A DNA stretch of 64,000 nt from Siphonodentalium dalli (lineage: Eukaryota > Mollusca > Scaphopoda > Gadilida > Siphonodentaliidae): assembly GCA_032622095.1 (NCBI GenBank), contig CP136063.1, forward strand, positions 270,003,426 through 270,067,425. Reading direction: 5' to 3'. A model generated the notes under the pieces. It was given only the letters and a program-made list of their open reading frames with translations. It was not told where the DNA came from and made no database searches. The translations under genes and the position numbers were made by a program. This document shows positions 24,898-35,995 of this stretch, piece by piece. Positions within the stretch are counted from its first letter, which is position 1. Each line of letters begins with the position of its first letter.

Positions 24898-25690
24898 TAG
24901 ATATGTGATTTTCTGTTTTCAGAGAGTGGGAAAATGACACTAAATTAGTCATATGTGATCGTAAATTATATTTTTAAAAAAAAATGTAATGGTTAAAAAA
25001 CTACTTACATGACTCTTCGTCTGTATATATTTCGGCGCGGTGATTTTAATCTTTGCGTGTTGCGATGATCCTTGACGCAACGCATTTAACATAAACGCGC
25101 TCTGTGTTAAACTTCAACGCGGTCGTAACGTACCAACAGTGCGTTATCAACGCAACGACCGCGTTGTGTTGAATGTACAACAGCGTTGTTAACTCCTGAG
25201 AACCGCTTTAAAAGGGACACTTATTTTTAAAAGGTATGTGCATGTGCTGTCAAAGTGACAGTTCTGATAGATTGGTTGAATTCAATTTCAATGATTGGGA
25301 GGAACGTACTTCAAAGATTGACAAGAAGAAGAAAGTATTCGTGAATAACTTCATTTTTATTTTTCTATTAGATCACCTATTTTGGCACCAGGAAACACTT
25401 TTTGCCCATTGAAACTATTCGAGTCTCCGATTTTGCATTCGGTTTAATGTATTTCAAATCGTTTTGAATTTTCCGGATTTCCCCAAAATCATCAGATTTA
25501 TTGCATTGCATTGTCGCAAATAGTTCACCAACCAACAGAATGATGTTCCTTCGGTTAATCCTCCATATACACTCAACGGTATAACTGTGATCCCTGACGT
25601 AATGCACACATAAACAGACTCATTTTTTCCACTGTATTTGTCCAAAATTGAAAAAAATGGACAGACGATAAAATATCAGACCACGTGCTT
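24898..25690. other. Mostly unique AT-rich DNA with a GC-rich inverted repeat
   Basis: No supported gene. An imperfect inverted repeat at 25115-25166 pairs CAACGCGGTCGT with AACGACCGCGTTG in a stretch rich in AACGC words. Confidence 0.6.
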
Positions 25691-25899
25691 TTTACCGGAA
25701 GTAAATATAACTGGTGTTCTTAAAAATGTGACCGGTGAACGAAAAATAAGTCCCTATCAATAGCGTATTGAGGGAGGCTTTTTTATTTATTTTGAGATTG
25801 CGATAAAAAGTTTTGATGGAGCCATGAAGCGGACTTTTAGTGATGCGGGCGTTAATTATACCCCCTTTAAAAAGTGGGTTATGCTGTTTTGCACCTATC

Positions 25900-26570
25900 C
25901 GTCCGCACAAGCGTCTGTGTGCGCGACCGTACGTACGACCGTCCGATGTCTGTTCATGTCATAACTTGAACAGTAGTACTCCGATCTCAATGAAATTAGG
26001 TATGGATGTTCACTACAATGAGGACATTAAATAGAGGGTTCCATCGTTTTGTTCCGATTTTCCATTCTAGAGTTATTCATCTTTGTTTATCTGGAAATGT
26101 TGGCTTTTGCATGGTATGACTGGTGTCAGTTCATGTTGTAACTTCAACAGTTTTGATGGGATCTCAATGAAATTTGGTATGGATGTTCACAACTATGAGG
26201 ACATTAAATAGAGGGTTTCATCGTTTTGTTCAGATTTTCCATTCTAGAGTTATTCATTTTTGATTATCTGGAAATGTTGGATTGTTGGTCCGTCTGGTGC
26301 CTGTTCGTGTCATAAATTGAACAGTAGTGCTCGGATCTCAATTAAATTTGGTATGGATGTTCACCATTATGATGACATTTAATGGCACAATCAACTAGTT
26401 GTCTTGTTTTGTTTTTTTGTTCTATAGTTATTCATCTTTGTTTATATGAAAAGGCTGAATTTTGGGTCCATCTGTCTGAGAATAGCAGTCATATTTTATA
26501 GATATACCCACACTAGGCGGTATGTAACAAGGGAGTATGCACCGGACGACAGTCCATCTCTTGTTTTTAA
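25900..26570. repeat. Degenerate ~175-bp tandem repeat (three units)
   Basis: Units begin at GTTCATG or GTTCGTG at 25952, 26129 and 26303. They share AACAGT..T, GATCTCAAT(G/T)AAATT, GGTATGGATGTTCAC and GAGTTATTCATxTTTG. A tail with GGAGTATGCACC (about 26531) may be an element end. Confidence 0.85.
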
Positions 26571-27109
26571 TGGCCTACCTTTAAAAGATTATGCAATATA
26601 TTAATTAAACAATAATATAATATAATACTACTTTTATTGTTAATAAACAAATAAAAAATAGAAGGTCTCTTCTCACTTGGGCCCAGCGAAACTTCGAGTA
26701 TTCTATATCGTAGTGAAGCTTCCGATTCTTATGGATTCAAAATTTTGAATAGTGGGGTCAAACTGACAACCAAACAAATTACCAATGGGCTCACTTCAGT
26801 AAAATACACAATCAGAAGAAGATACGTGAGGCCAAAATAAAAAAAAACATCCATGTTTCCGGTTTGTCTTGCTTCTCAATTACATACATGGCTTTTTCAT
26901 TGATTTAACTCCTTGATTTACCTTCTTGTTTATATTTTCCCCACCATGCAAGAGCCCTGCGTGGTATTACTTGTATAGTTGGTTAGGCGTGGACTAGCTT
27001 AATGAGAAAGAATAGGGCTACAGTAACCACTGCTTGAGATAAAAGTCTCTCTTAAGTGGAGCAGAGAAATACATAAATGATCATCATTGTCTGAGTTTGT
27101 GCCTCTGTC

Positions 27110-27880
27110 GCGTCATGATGTGAGCTTCTGCTTAATGTGACGTGAAACACCAATTAAGAAAACAAACCACCATTCGAGAAATTCAAATGGCTGATTCAGT
27201 GGAGCATAGACATAAATGATTGCCATTGCATGATTGTGTAGGTCATGTTATGAGCTTCCACTTAAAGTGACGTTAACTACATGTAGCTGACTATATAAGT
27301 ACTTTCCTTGGTTGAAACCTTGGATATGGTCAATTCATGGTCATCACCTATGCAGCCATTGAAATAAATGTCCGAGTGATGGGCATTAGTTCGCAATAAT
27401 AATTTAATGGGCATTAAATGTGGTCATTTGATGGCCACTACCTGTGCAGCCATTGACATCATGGCCATTAATATTACAACAGTTGTGAGAGATGGGCTTT
27501 AATTTGCAATGATAATGTAATGGGCATTAAATGTGGTTAGTTGATGGCCATTACCTATGAGGCCATCAAGATCATGGGCATTAATTTCATGACAATTGTA
27601 CTTGGCATTAAAAGTATACCAAATCATTGCCATTAAATTCAGTCAATACAAATTTTAATGGGGTTTAATGGGCATTATAAAAATAGAATGTGTGTTTAAT
27701 GGCCACTTCAATGTTTATAATGGTGAACTGGCCATTCAAATTTAAATTTAATGGTGTTTTAATGGGTTCAGCGGAGCCCCATTAAAATTGTTGTTACAAG
27801 AATTAATGGTATATACTAATGGTTTTGGCCAATTTAATTGTAATTTAATGGGATTTTCATGGCATTTTAATGGAATGCAT
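27110..27880. repeat. Degenerate TAATGGGCATTAA/TGGCCATTA repeats
   Basis: Many imperfect copies of AATGGGCATTAA and ATGGCCATTA. Larger near-repeats of about 115 bases lie in 27370-27600 (GGTCATTTGATGGCCA and GGTTAGTTGATGGCCA). An upstream pair (TGAGCTTCTGCTTAA and TGAGCTTCCACTTAA, about 125 bases apart) belongs to the same zone. No gene. Confidence 0.75.
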
Positions 27881-28113
27881 GCACAGTAGTGCTATAACGG
27901 GGCATTTTATAAAATCGGAAAAAGTAACACGGGATAGGATTAATATAATATAATAGTACGCCAATAGCTCTTCCTTAAGACTGCATTTCATATTTGGTGA
28001 AGGTCCGGGTCGAGTTTACGTGATTTTTGCGAGCCGATTCCGCTTTCCAAACATCGCCTCCGATCATACACTTTTCCATTCCAATGGTTATACAATTCAT
28101 GTTTGTCACGTAA

Positions 28114-28463
28114 ATGGCTCAAACAAGTCGACTAAATCAGATTATCTCGCTATCTGAGACGTTCAACTGCTGTGACCAGGTTTTGACTAATAAATGTATC
28201 ACCTGTATGTGTTATTTTTATGTCATAAAGTTCCCAGTCAAAAAGTTCGCGTTATTTGAACTGGTGGAATATGATCTCTACGATCGTAACCAGAGTAGTG
28301 ACTCATACATGTACGTTGTGGTTAGGTATACGTGGCGACAAATGGGTCTCATACAAAACTCATATCAATTTTCGACAGTTGAAAAGTTCATGTCTAATAC
28401 AACGTTGGTAGGAAATTTTGGGCCAAATATGTTGAGTTTCACTGATAAGATTTCATATCAAAC
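28114..28463 (+). other. Unrecognised open frame ending at a consensus 5' splice site
   Basis: An ATG-initiated frame of 117 codons runs to a TGA that is itself part of GTGAGT at 28464-28469. If real, this would be a first coding exon of about 116 codons ending in AAC before the donor. I recognise no family. The predicted peptide has a Cys-rich patch near residues 19-33, no evident signal peptide and no repeat. There is no overlap with the repeats around it. Length and composition are compatible with chance in AT-rich DNA, and GTGAGT also occurs by chance, so confidence is low. Confidence 0.15.
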
Positions 28464-29293
28464 GTGAGTAATCGCAAGACTCGTGGCAATGGGTGGTGGA
28501 GCAACCCTGTACCAATAGTTTTTAAAATCTCTAATCTGAGTTGCTGTGGCAATTAGCTTGACAGGGCGACATTGCACCGGGTTTTGTAAGCAATTTTGAG
28601 CCAGGTCATAAACTCTACTTTATCTTGTCAATTAGTGACGTCACAAAATATGGTGAGATATGCGACATGACGTTTTCACTTAAACGGGAAACTTATATGA
28701 AAACGCTAAAACGTTGACGCAGATATATCGGCAGATAGGGCGTCGGTAAAATATCGCGTTTGCGATTTATGTTTGCTGACCAAACCGGCGACGAATTAAA
28801 TACAGTTTTAGCCAAATGATGAAAACCATTGCGTGTCACCTTTAACAGGAAACGTTGCTACGGTTTGGAAATAGCCTTCGTATCAAGCTGGATAGTAGTC
28901 AAGAATACAACTTTCCATTTTCTAAGTCGGAAATTATACCTCCCAACTGTTATCAGTAAGTGCCATTCACTTGGTGTAATTTTCAGAATAATCATTTATT
29001 TTCGGCAGTCGTCATCTTTTTGGTATATAAATAAGATGGGTGTATACGTTCGTTATGGGCACATAGAGGGTTCAGAATATCATTTTGTAATTGTAAAGTT
29101 AAAAAAAAACAATTGTCAGAATCAGAATTTAATTAATCTCAAATCGTCGTACATGTTGACATAACAGAGATATATATAGATGTGGACATGCATACTCATA
29201 TTCATATTGCACATGCGTGCGTATATACTCATTAAGGTTTATACAAATTATGTTAAACTTATCAATAGCGCGGAAAGTCGAGTGCGGCTATGT

Positions 29294-29485
29294 GGGGGGG
29301 GGGGTAGATCAAAGGGTCGTCAGATTGAGGATAGTATGTGGGGGGGGGGCATCAGCGCTATATTGGATATATACATAGGGAAGTTGATTGCCGAGAATCA
29401 TGTGTTTGGAGTGTCATATATAGAGTGGACAATTTCCTTAACATGTGAGCGGTTTTGTTTGTGTGTGCGGGGGGGGGGGGGGGGG
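29294..29485 (+). repeat. Three poly-G tracts
   Basis: Runs of 11 (29294-29304), 10 (29340-29349) and 17 (29469-29485) G lie within 192 bases, each preceded by a TGTG or TGCG word. They have quadruplex potential and may also be prone to assembly error. Confidence 0.85.
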
Positions 29486-29591
29486 TAGCATGTACCTACA
29501 AGTACGAGTAGCAATGGAAATAAATAAAGTTCCGAGTCATATATACTCGACACTGTATAAACATATATATAGATTGGATTGGAGTTGCGCC

Positions 29592-31960
29592 TCAGGGAGG
29601 TTCCATTATCAGCTGGACTTCGTATATAAATTTCGCCAGATTCGTTATTGTTCTTTTATTATTTGATGTGAAAAGGGCGTTCAGTTTGCAGATGTTCGGC
29701 CGAGTATAATAATAGCTTTTTAAATATTTTGTTCTTGGTTCGCTCAATATGGGGCACTTAAGTATTACGTGGTATTCGTCACCAAGCTCCCTTTTGCATA
29801 ACGTGCACTTTCTATCTGATCTGCTTTAATTTGTCCATGATCCGGTTTCAATGGGGAGGCGGTGGTTTTTAGTTCTGAATTTGGCGAGCCGCAATACTCC
29901 ACTTTGGTTTCTCAGTGAGAAGTATGTCTCCTTTTTAAAATCTAGTTTAATGATATTATAAAATGTCCCCTTATTCGATGATATAATGCTTCCTCGCCAT
30001 TCTTGGAGGTAAGCATCCTTAATTCTGTTCTTGATTAATCGGTTGTACGTATTTATTTTCGGTACTGACTGGTAAATCCAGATGTTCGATATTCCTAGTT
30101 CATTCAGAGTTTTTTGTACGTATTCGAGCCATGTATTTCTCTTTTGTGTTTCGTTTTGGGTTTTTAGCATTATGCGGTATAAGAGAAGGGGCATCCGTTG
30201 ACATGTCATATTCATTATTTTTCCCCTGTATGAGATAAACCTGATTTTAATCATTATATTTATTGGTAGGATCCCTGTTTCCCCATAAATGAATGCAGTT
30301 GGCGTATTTTTCCGTAGACGGAGGTTGAATTTAAGGAACCATCGTTCGAGTTTTTCGAAGCATGTTGTGTTTTCAAATCCCCAAATTTCGGAGCCATATA
30401 TCATCAAGGGGGCAATGGATTTTTGGTATATTTCAAGGATACAGTCAAATGAGAGGCTATATCTCCGAGCTTTATTCAGGAGGGCATTCATTGCTTTCTT
30501 TGCGTCTTTGCATCGCATGTTTCTGTCCTTACTGAAAGTGCCCTGTTTCGTGAATCAGGTGCCCAAATACCGGAAGTTATCAACAATTTCTATATCGTTG
30601 CGATTAATTTTAAAAGTGATTGGTTTTTTCGCTTTTGGTTTTCTTCCGAATATCATGACTTTTGTCTTCAGTATGTTTATATCTAATTTCCATATGTCAC
30701 AGTAATTAGCAAAATAATCAAGCGCGTTTTGTAAACCTTGTGATGAATTTGAGAACAGGACCGTGTCGTCAGCGTATATCATTAGGAATAGCTTCAGTAA
30801 TATTTCCGCGTCATTGTCATTTTCATTGCCAAATATCAGACCTTTACATTCGTGCCGTTTAAGGTAGTCTTCTATGTCGTTAACGTAGAGCGCAAAAAGT
30901 ATCGGGGACAACCCATCTCCCTGTTTTAGTCCTGTTGAACATGGGAAGTATCCGGAAAAATCATCGGTTAACACGGTCATCTTAAGGTTTGTGTATAGGC
31001 GTTTGATAATATTCAGAATTTTTCCTGTGATTCCAATGCGCATGAGTTTTGACCATAGGCCGTCGCGCCATACATAATCGAATGATTTTGAGAAGTCGAT
31101 AAATGTGCAAAAGAGGTTTTAATTTTTCATCATCATAATCTGGGTCAGGGCGTATAGAGAGAAGGTATGATCTATTGTTGAATATCATTTGCTGCGAAAG
31201 CCTGCCTGTGCCTCTGTTTGGATGGCGTTGGTAGTCAGAAAGTTATTCAATCGGGTAGTAAGTATACTCGTGAATAATTTTGATAGTGTACATAATAATG
31301 TGATTTTTCTGTAGTTATCCGGGTTCAGTGGGTCATTTTTATTTTTGTAGATGGGGCGTATTATCCCGATCTCCCAGTCTGCTGGGATCTCCCCTGAATC
31401 GAGTATTTCATTAAAAAGTTTTGTGTATAAAAATCCCATCTTTCCCCAGCTACTCTTAATCATTTCATTTACTAGCGAGTCATAACCTGGTGCTTTATTA
31501 TTCTTCAATTTTGTTACTGCATGTTCTACTTCCGCTAAAGTTATTTCAATATTTAAGGGGGACGAATCTAATTTCAGCGCTGTCGGCAATTCAGAAATAG
31601 GGATAAGATTTGCCATTATTGTTTCGTTGCCACTTTTCTCCATGGATTCAAAGTATTCTTGAAATTCACTCGATTGGGGTTGGCATTCTTCCCTGTTTAC
31701 GCCTAATTCTCTAATAACTCGCCAAAATTCACTACTAGACTTACCCTTTAAATTGTGTACTTTCTTCCTAAATGTAATTCTAAATTTTTGTTTACTGTTA
31801 TTTTGAGTCAATTTATAAATTTTTCTACATTCTAACATTTTTTTTCTATTTTCGGAGCAGGGGTTTGTTCTGTTCATTTGCTGTGCCTTTCTGTACCGTG
31901 TTCTTGTTTGTGTGCAGTCATGCGTGAACCACGGCATACCTTGAGGTTTCTTCCTCGTGC
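29592..31960 (-). pseudogene. LINE ORF2, reverse transcriptase and C-terminal domain
   Basis: Continues the endonuclease part after a frame change. RT landmarks: LKNNKAPGYDSL (about 31500), IGIIRPIYKNKND with NPDNYRKITLL (about 31370-31290), AQAGFRSK (about 31190), FIDFSKSFDYV with the first catalytic Asp (about 31100), GLKQGDGLSP (about 30925), MIYADDTVLFS with the catalytic YADD (about 30780) and NFRYLGT (about 30560). In-frame stops follow AGFRSK (TGA), MMKN (TAA) and RYLGT (TGA). A second frame change near 29830 restores a zinc-knuckle-like tail, CTLCKRELGDEYHVILKC, ending at TGA 29592-29594. No RNase H domain is seen. Confidence 0.92.
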
Positions 31961-33103
31961 TGGTTGTTTTGGTATTATTACGCTGTGGTCTTTTTTCTCG
32001 TCTATGCTAGCGTTCATTAATATAGATGTCAGATCTTCATATATGGTACTTATTTTATTTTGTTTATTTGCTATGTCCGTAGAACTAGATGTTAGTGGGG
32101 TTTCATTGCCATGCATTTGTGAATAAAGTTTACTCACGGCGGTTGGATCAATTCGTTCATTGAATGAGTCGCACTTTTGTTTGTCCCAATTTCGGATTAC
32201 AGTTCGTCCTGTTGGTTTGTGGGTTACATTGTATCTTTTGAGTATGCGCTTGTTCGTGTTGACAATAGGTCTCGCGGTCGGATTATTGGTGCGGATTATG
32301 TTGATACCGAATGTCAAGGCTGAGTGGATGTCGGAGAACAAACAGTTATAATGGTTGACCTGGAAATTTACTATACTGTTGGTGACTGTTGGACTGCATA
32401 CTAGATAATCAATGACACTGTTGTTTGTCGTCGTGTATCTCGCGTTTGTATAAATGTCGTCTTTCCTGCCATTTAAAATACGTATACCAATATTATTACA
32501 AAGTTGGGTGAATTTGGCCCCGGATGCATTTGCAGTAGTATCAGGGTTGTACCTTTTGGGGTGGGCTGATTTAACTGAGTGCTCTGTGCTTAGTCTTTCT
32601 GCGTGCGTACTATCGTCCAGTGTGCCGGTTCTCGAATTAAAATCGCCTACTATAATGACATTATCGAATAAAATATATTTGTCCATTATTGAAATGTGTG
32701 TATAATCGAAAATGTTTTCATTATGGTATTTTGATGTTTCACAGGGTACATAAACACTTCCAATTGCGTAAGAGTGTCCTTTCTCGTTCTGGTATATGCA
32801 CCAGAGAATGGTTTCACATTCGTCATTTATGAGGGTGAAATGTTCCGTGTATGAGTTTTTAATAGCTATACACAGTCCGCCTGATCTGCGTTTCTTTGTC
32901 GTTTTTGATCTGTTTTTGAAGCAAAGGATATGGAAATTTGGTATTGAACTCGAGACTATATCGATGTTGTCTGTTTTTGTTTCTTGGAACATTATTATGT
33001 CGAAGTTTGTTATATAGCTCAGCAATTCTGGATCATTTAGCCTGGATGATAGTCCACATACATTTAGGAACAGTACTTTAAGGTGGAACCATCCCGGGCA
33101 CAC
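31960..33103 (-). pseudogene. LINE ORF2, AP-endonuclease domain
   Basis: About 380 codons in the frame that follows the ORF1 stop. APE family landmarks in order: LFLNVCGL start (residue 10), MFQETK with the catalytic Glu (residues 38-43), a GGLCIAI strand, GSVYVPC, VGDFNSR with the Asp-x-Asn pair (about residue 151), VIDYLVCSP (about 237) and SDIHSAL (the SDH-like motif, with an inserted Ile) near 262. It nicks target DNA to prime reverse transcription. The first codon after the stop is GTG, so no ATG start is evident. The frame is lost near 31960, where the reading continues one frame over into PWFTHDC and the RT region. Confidence 0.88.
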
Positions 33104-33775
33104 CTACCCCGAGTCAGCCTGCTGCATGTCACCCAACGGTTGATCTATATCAATCTGGTTATCAGGCAGAGGGTTGCCCCCTGGGTTAGGATGTGTCCGT
33201 GTTGGCTCCGTCAGCGCGGGGTTCGCTTGGGTACGATTGGGAGGGGGAGGTTGTTGGGGTGATGGAAAGCGAGGCTGTCCAGAGGGGGTATTGTGTGGAG
33301 GTAGTGGGAAGCGGGGCGACCAAGAATAGTGGCGGTGGGGTATAGAATGATGAGGGGGTTGAGTATGTCTCGTTGGGTGTTGTGGGTATCCATGTGTTGC
33401 GTAGCCTGCTGATTTGTATCGCGGATTAAAGTCAGTTGATTGCTGGTGCTGATTAAAGTCAGTTGGTTGGTGTTGCATATTCATTCCATTGGATCTGTCT
33501 CGATGTGTTGTGCCCCGTCTTCCGCGGTTCTGGCGGTTGACACGATGTGGCCTATTTTCGACCCCCTTACTCAGAGTTTTTGATCTCCTGTAGGGTGGAG
33601 GGATTTCTGGCCTGACAAGTTTGTTGTCTATAAATAGTTTATCTCCTGAGATATTGGCTTTTAGACCTTTTTTGCGAGCCTCCTTTGCTAGTGGCTGCAA
33701 TGTTGTTTGTCTATACGTATTGATTACCTCTGGGAGGTTCTCATTGATGTAACAGTCGCTGTCCCTACAAAACAT
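33104..33775 (-). pseudogene. LINE ORF1, C-terminal part
   Basis: A frame of 223 codons. Residues 10-55 (INENLPEVINTYRQTT..., then KEARKKG, GDKLFIDNKLV) resemble the C-terminal domain of L1/CR1-type ORF1 proteins, which chaperone the RNA. The remainder, residues about 60-223, is rich in Pro, His, Gln and Asn and looks disordered (QQPPPPNRTQ near residue 180). The N-terminal coiled coil and RRM usual in such proteins are missing, so it is 5'-truncated. It ends in TAG at 33104-33106, directly followed in the same frame by the endonuclease region. That is unusual: either a nonsense change in a fused frame or a stop between two ORFs. Confidence 0.75.
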
Positions 33776-33910
33776 CGAAATGATATAAACTGAATGGCTG
33801 CGGACACACGCACCACATTATCGATGGCATAGCAGGTGTGACAATTTATTATGGTGGGTTTTGGTGACAATTGGTCGCCATAATGTATATGTCATAGGGA
33901 GCCATGTCAG

Positions 33911-34145
33911 TTTTGTGATACCCATAATATACGAGCAGTTTTGTGATACCCATAATATATGAGCAGGTGGATGCACGCACCCCGGTCCCACTTATCTTGA
34001 CATTTTGTAAACTGCCGCAAGGTAGACTGCTCTGGACATCACAAGTGAAGTTTCCACTATCGAAGTTCAAGAAAGGGGTGCCTCTATATGTGGGACCGGT
34101 GCGGGTGCATCCACCTGCTCATATAGTATGGGTATCACAAAACAT
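33911..34145. repeat. Nested hairpin element
   Basis: The left arm (33939-33990, TTTTGTGATACCCATAATAT.., GAGCAGGTGGATGCACGCA) pairs with the right arm 34091-34144 (GGGTGCATCCACCTGCTC.., ATGGGTATCACAAAA). A 28-bp tandem repeat of the outer arm sits at 33911-33966. The central part (34000-34090) includes TTGACATTTTGTAAACTGCC. Confidence 0.9.
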
Positions 34146-35195
34146 ATAGGCCTACTGTGTGTTTCTGTATATAATACAGTATATATATATACAATATAAA
34201 AAAGAACCCATTTATAAAGAGCGTTATACACTGTGTGTTATATATGCATATCTCATTACAATACTTTATGTTTGGTAGGTCCCCCCCCACTGTTTATATC
34301 CCTCCTGAAACTTATGTTATTGTCTTCGGTTTTCCCCATATAATATTGTATATAAACTGTTCTCAATTCTTTAAGTGCCATATATGCACATTTCAAAAAT
34401 ATGTATGTTATATTGGGCGACCATCAACATATAAACAACGGTACCTCCGATGGCTAATTAAAACAATTAAACCTTGTCAGGATAGTGTGTGGATTTCAAC
34501 AATGCTATGTGTTGTTTACTCTCGGACACTTAGCTACATCATCAAACACATTCATTCAAATGGCGGTTGTTTGGCGGTTTACATGCGACGTATTAAGCAT
34601 GATTGTTAATATTATTATCTGGGACCCAAGCGGCCATAAACACGCATGCCAATACATGGATGTGTATTGTTTGACTACCAATGGATATATAATACATATT
34701 ATCAAAATCAATATGTAATCATAGAATATACCCCAATTTTCTAACGGAGCGTTCGCATTATGTTTTTGATCTGTCCGACCGTCTGTCCATCCATCATTCG
34801 GTCTTGGTTTATGTGTGGTGGCTTAAGATAAGTATCAACTGGACAAACTGTAATCTAGTGTTTGGGTTTTTCTAACACAGAGTGCAGGCCGGGACCGCGT
34901 GTTCGGTGACCGCCGGCCAATTCCCCCTCCCCCTTTTTGTTGGTATTTCCTTCTATGTACGGCATTGGAAAGTCCAAACTGGTTTTACTGGGATTACTGG
35001 TCCGGGTTGCAGGTTGGGTTCGAGGTTGGAGTCCTACCCGAGGGTTTTTACATGTGTTATCACATCGGGATATTAATTCTGAGTCAATATATCACGACCA
35101 TATAAAGAGCGTTTAATTTATTAGTTTTTACACGGGAATATGATAGATCGGTTAATCCAAGGAAGTCTAGACGTATATTCTATACCTTTGTTACT

Positions 35196-35414
35196 CTTAT
35201 CTTGACATTTTGTAAACTGCCGCAAGGTAGACTGCTCTGGACATCACTAGTGAAGTTTCCACTATCGCAGTTCAAGACAGGGGTGCCTCTATATGTGGGA
35301 CCGGTGGTGCGTGCATCCACCTGCTCATATATTATGGGTATCACAAAACAATTTATTATGGTGGGTTTTGGTGACAATTGGTGGCCATAATGTATATGTC
35401 ATAGGGAGCCATGT
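35196..35414. repeat. Second copy of the nested element's right part and flank
   Basis: 35196-35347 repeats 33991-34145 in direct orientation (TGACATTTTGTAAACTGCCG, GCATCCACCTGCTC, ATGGGTATCACAAAA). It runs straight into a direct copy of the outer-arm sequence at 33847-33906 (TTATTATGGTGGGTTTTGG, CATAGGGAGCCATGTC). The order of the pieces therefore differs between the two copies. Confidence 0.88.
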
Positions 35415-35995
35415 CGCCCACCACATATTCACACAGTGAGTGACTGACCAATTAACACATTGCGTTTCACCAAGGCTGATCTCTATACTCATTACGTTTT
35501 GCTACATTGTATTCTCTAAGATACATAAAATTGCACGATCGATCGTCCAGAATTGTGTTTGACCTCATTCACTCATATATCATTCAAGTGGTATGTTTTG
35601 TTGATATTATCTCAATTCATGTTTATCTACTTATATTAATTTCATGCGTATTAAGACAGTTCCCCAGTTGCGTTTTTTTTATTTTGCGACCTTAAGTTCT
35701 ACTCATAATTACGCTAACATCATGTGGACATCTGAAGCTGTGTCGGAATTGTTGGAAGAGATGCAGATAAGAGAAGGTGTATATATGGAATAAACAAAGC
35801 GACTTATACAATATCAATCTCGACGCTGGTAGCCCTTGGAAAAGACTCTTTCTGTGGATGTGCAGCGGGCAACATGGCTTGCTATGGCATATAACTTATG
35901 ATGACCAATAATATTGTCACCAAACTCCACCATAATTAATTGTCACACCTACTATGCCATCGCTACTGTGGTACGTGTGTCCGCAGCCAATGAAT

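Larger units (their letters stand above)
29592..33775 (-). mobile_element. 5'-truncated APE-type LINE retrotransposon, degenerate
   Basis: A minus-strand element of about 4.2 kb: an ORF1 remnant, an AP-endonuclease domain, reverse transcriptase and a CCHC-like C-terminal tail. ORF2 is broken by at least two frame changes and several in-frame stops (listed under its parts), so it is inactive. The 5' end stops abruptly at about 33780, next to an inverted-repeat element, as expected for incomplete target-primed reverse transcription. The tail and the lack of an RNase H domain fit CR1/L2/Nimb-like invertebrate LINEs. I cannot settle the clade. The true 3' end beyond the stop at 29592 is not evident. 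No clear target-site duplication was found. Confidence 0.93.
33790..35995. mobile_element. Inverted-repeat element (~2.2 kb), no transposase seen
   Basis: Arms of about 115 bases, 33790-33905 and 35875-35995, are inverted copies with gaps. Shared words in reverse complement: TGGCTGCGGACACACG, GATGGCATAG(C/T)AGGTGTGACAATT, TTATGGTGG and TTTGGTGACAAT. The interior holds a smaller hairpin element and a second partial copy of it, but no coding frame of note. This fits a non-autonomous DNA transposon or foldback element. The LINE lies directly outside the left arm. Confidence 0.8.

Noticed and set aside
25115-25166. Terminator or hairpin regulatory site
   Set aside because: The inverted repeat is imperfect and sits in an AACGC-rich stretch with no gene beside it.
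29040-29164. 111-codon plus-strand frame at 28829-29164 as a gene
   Set aside because: No motif, no splice signals of note, AT-rich composition.
30289-33017. Plus-strand frames overlapping the LINE
   Set aside because: They are antisense shadows of the endonuclease and reverse transcriptase frames.
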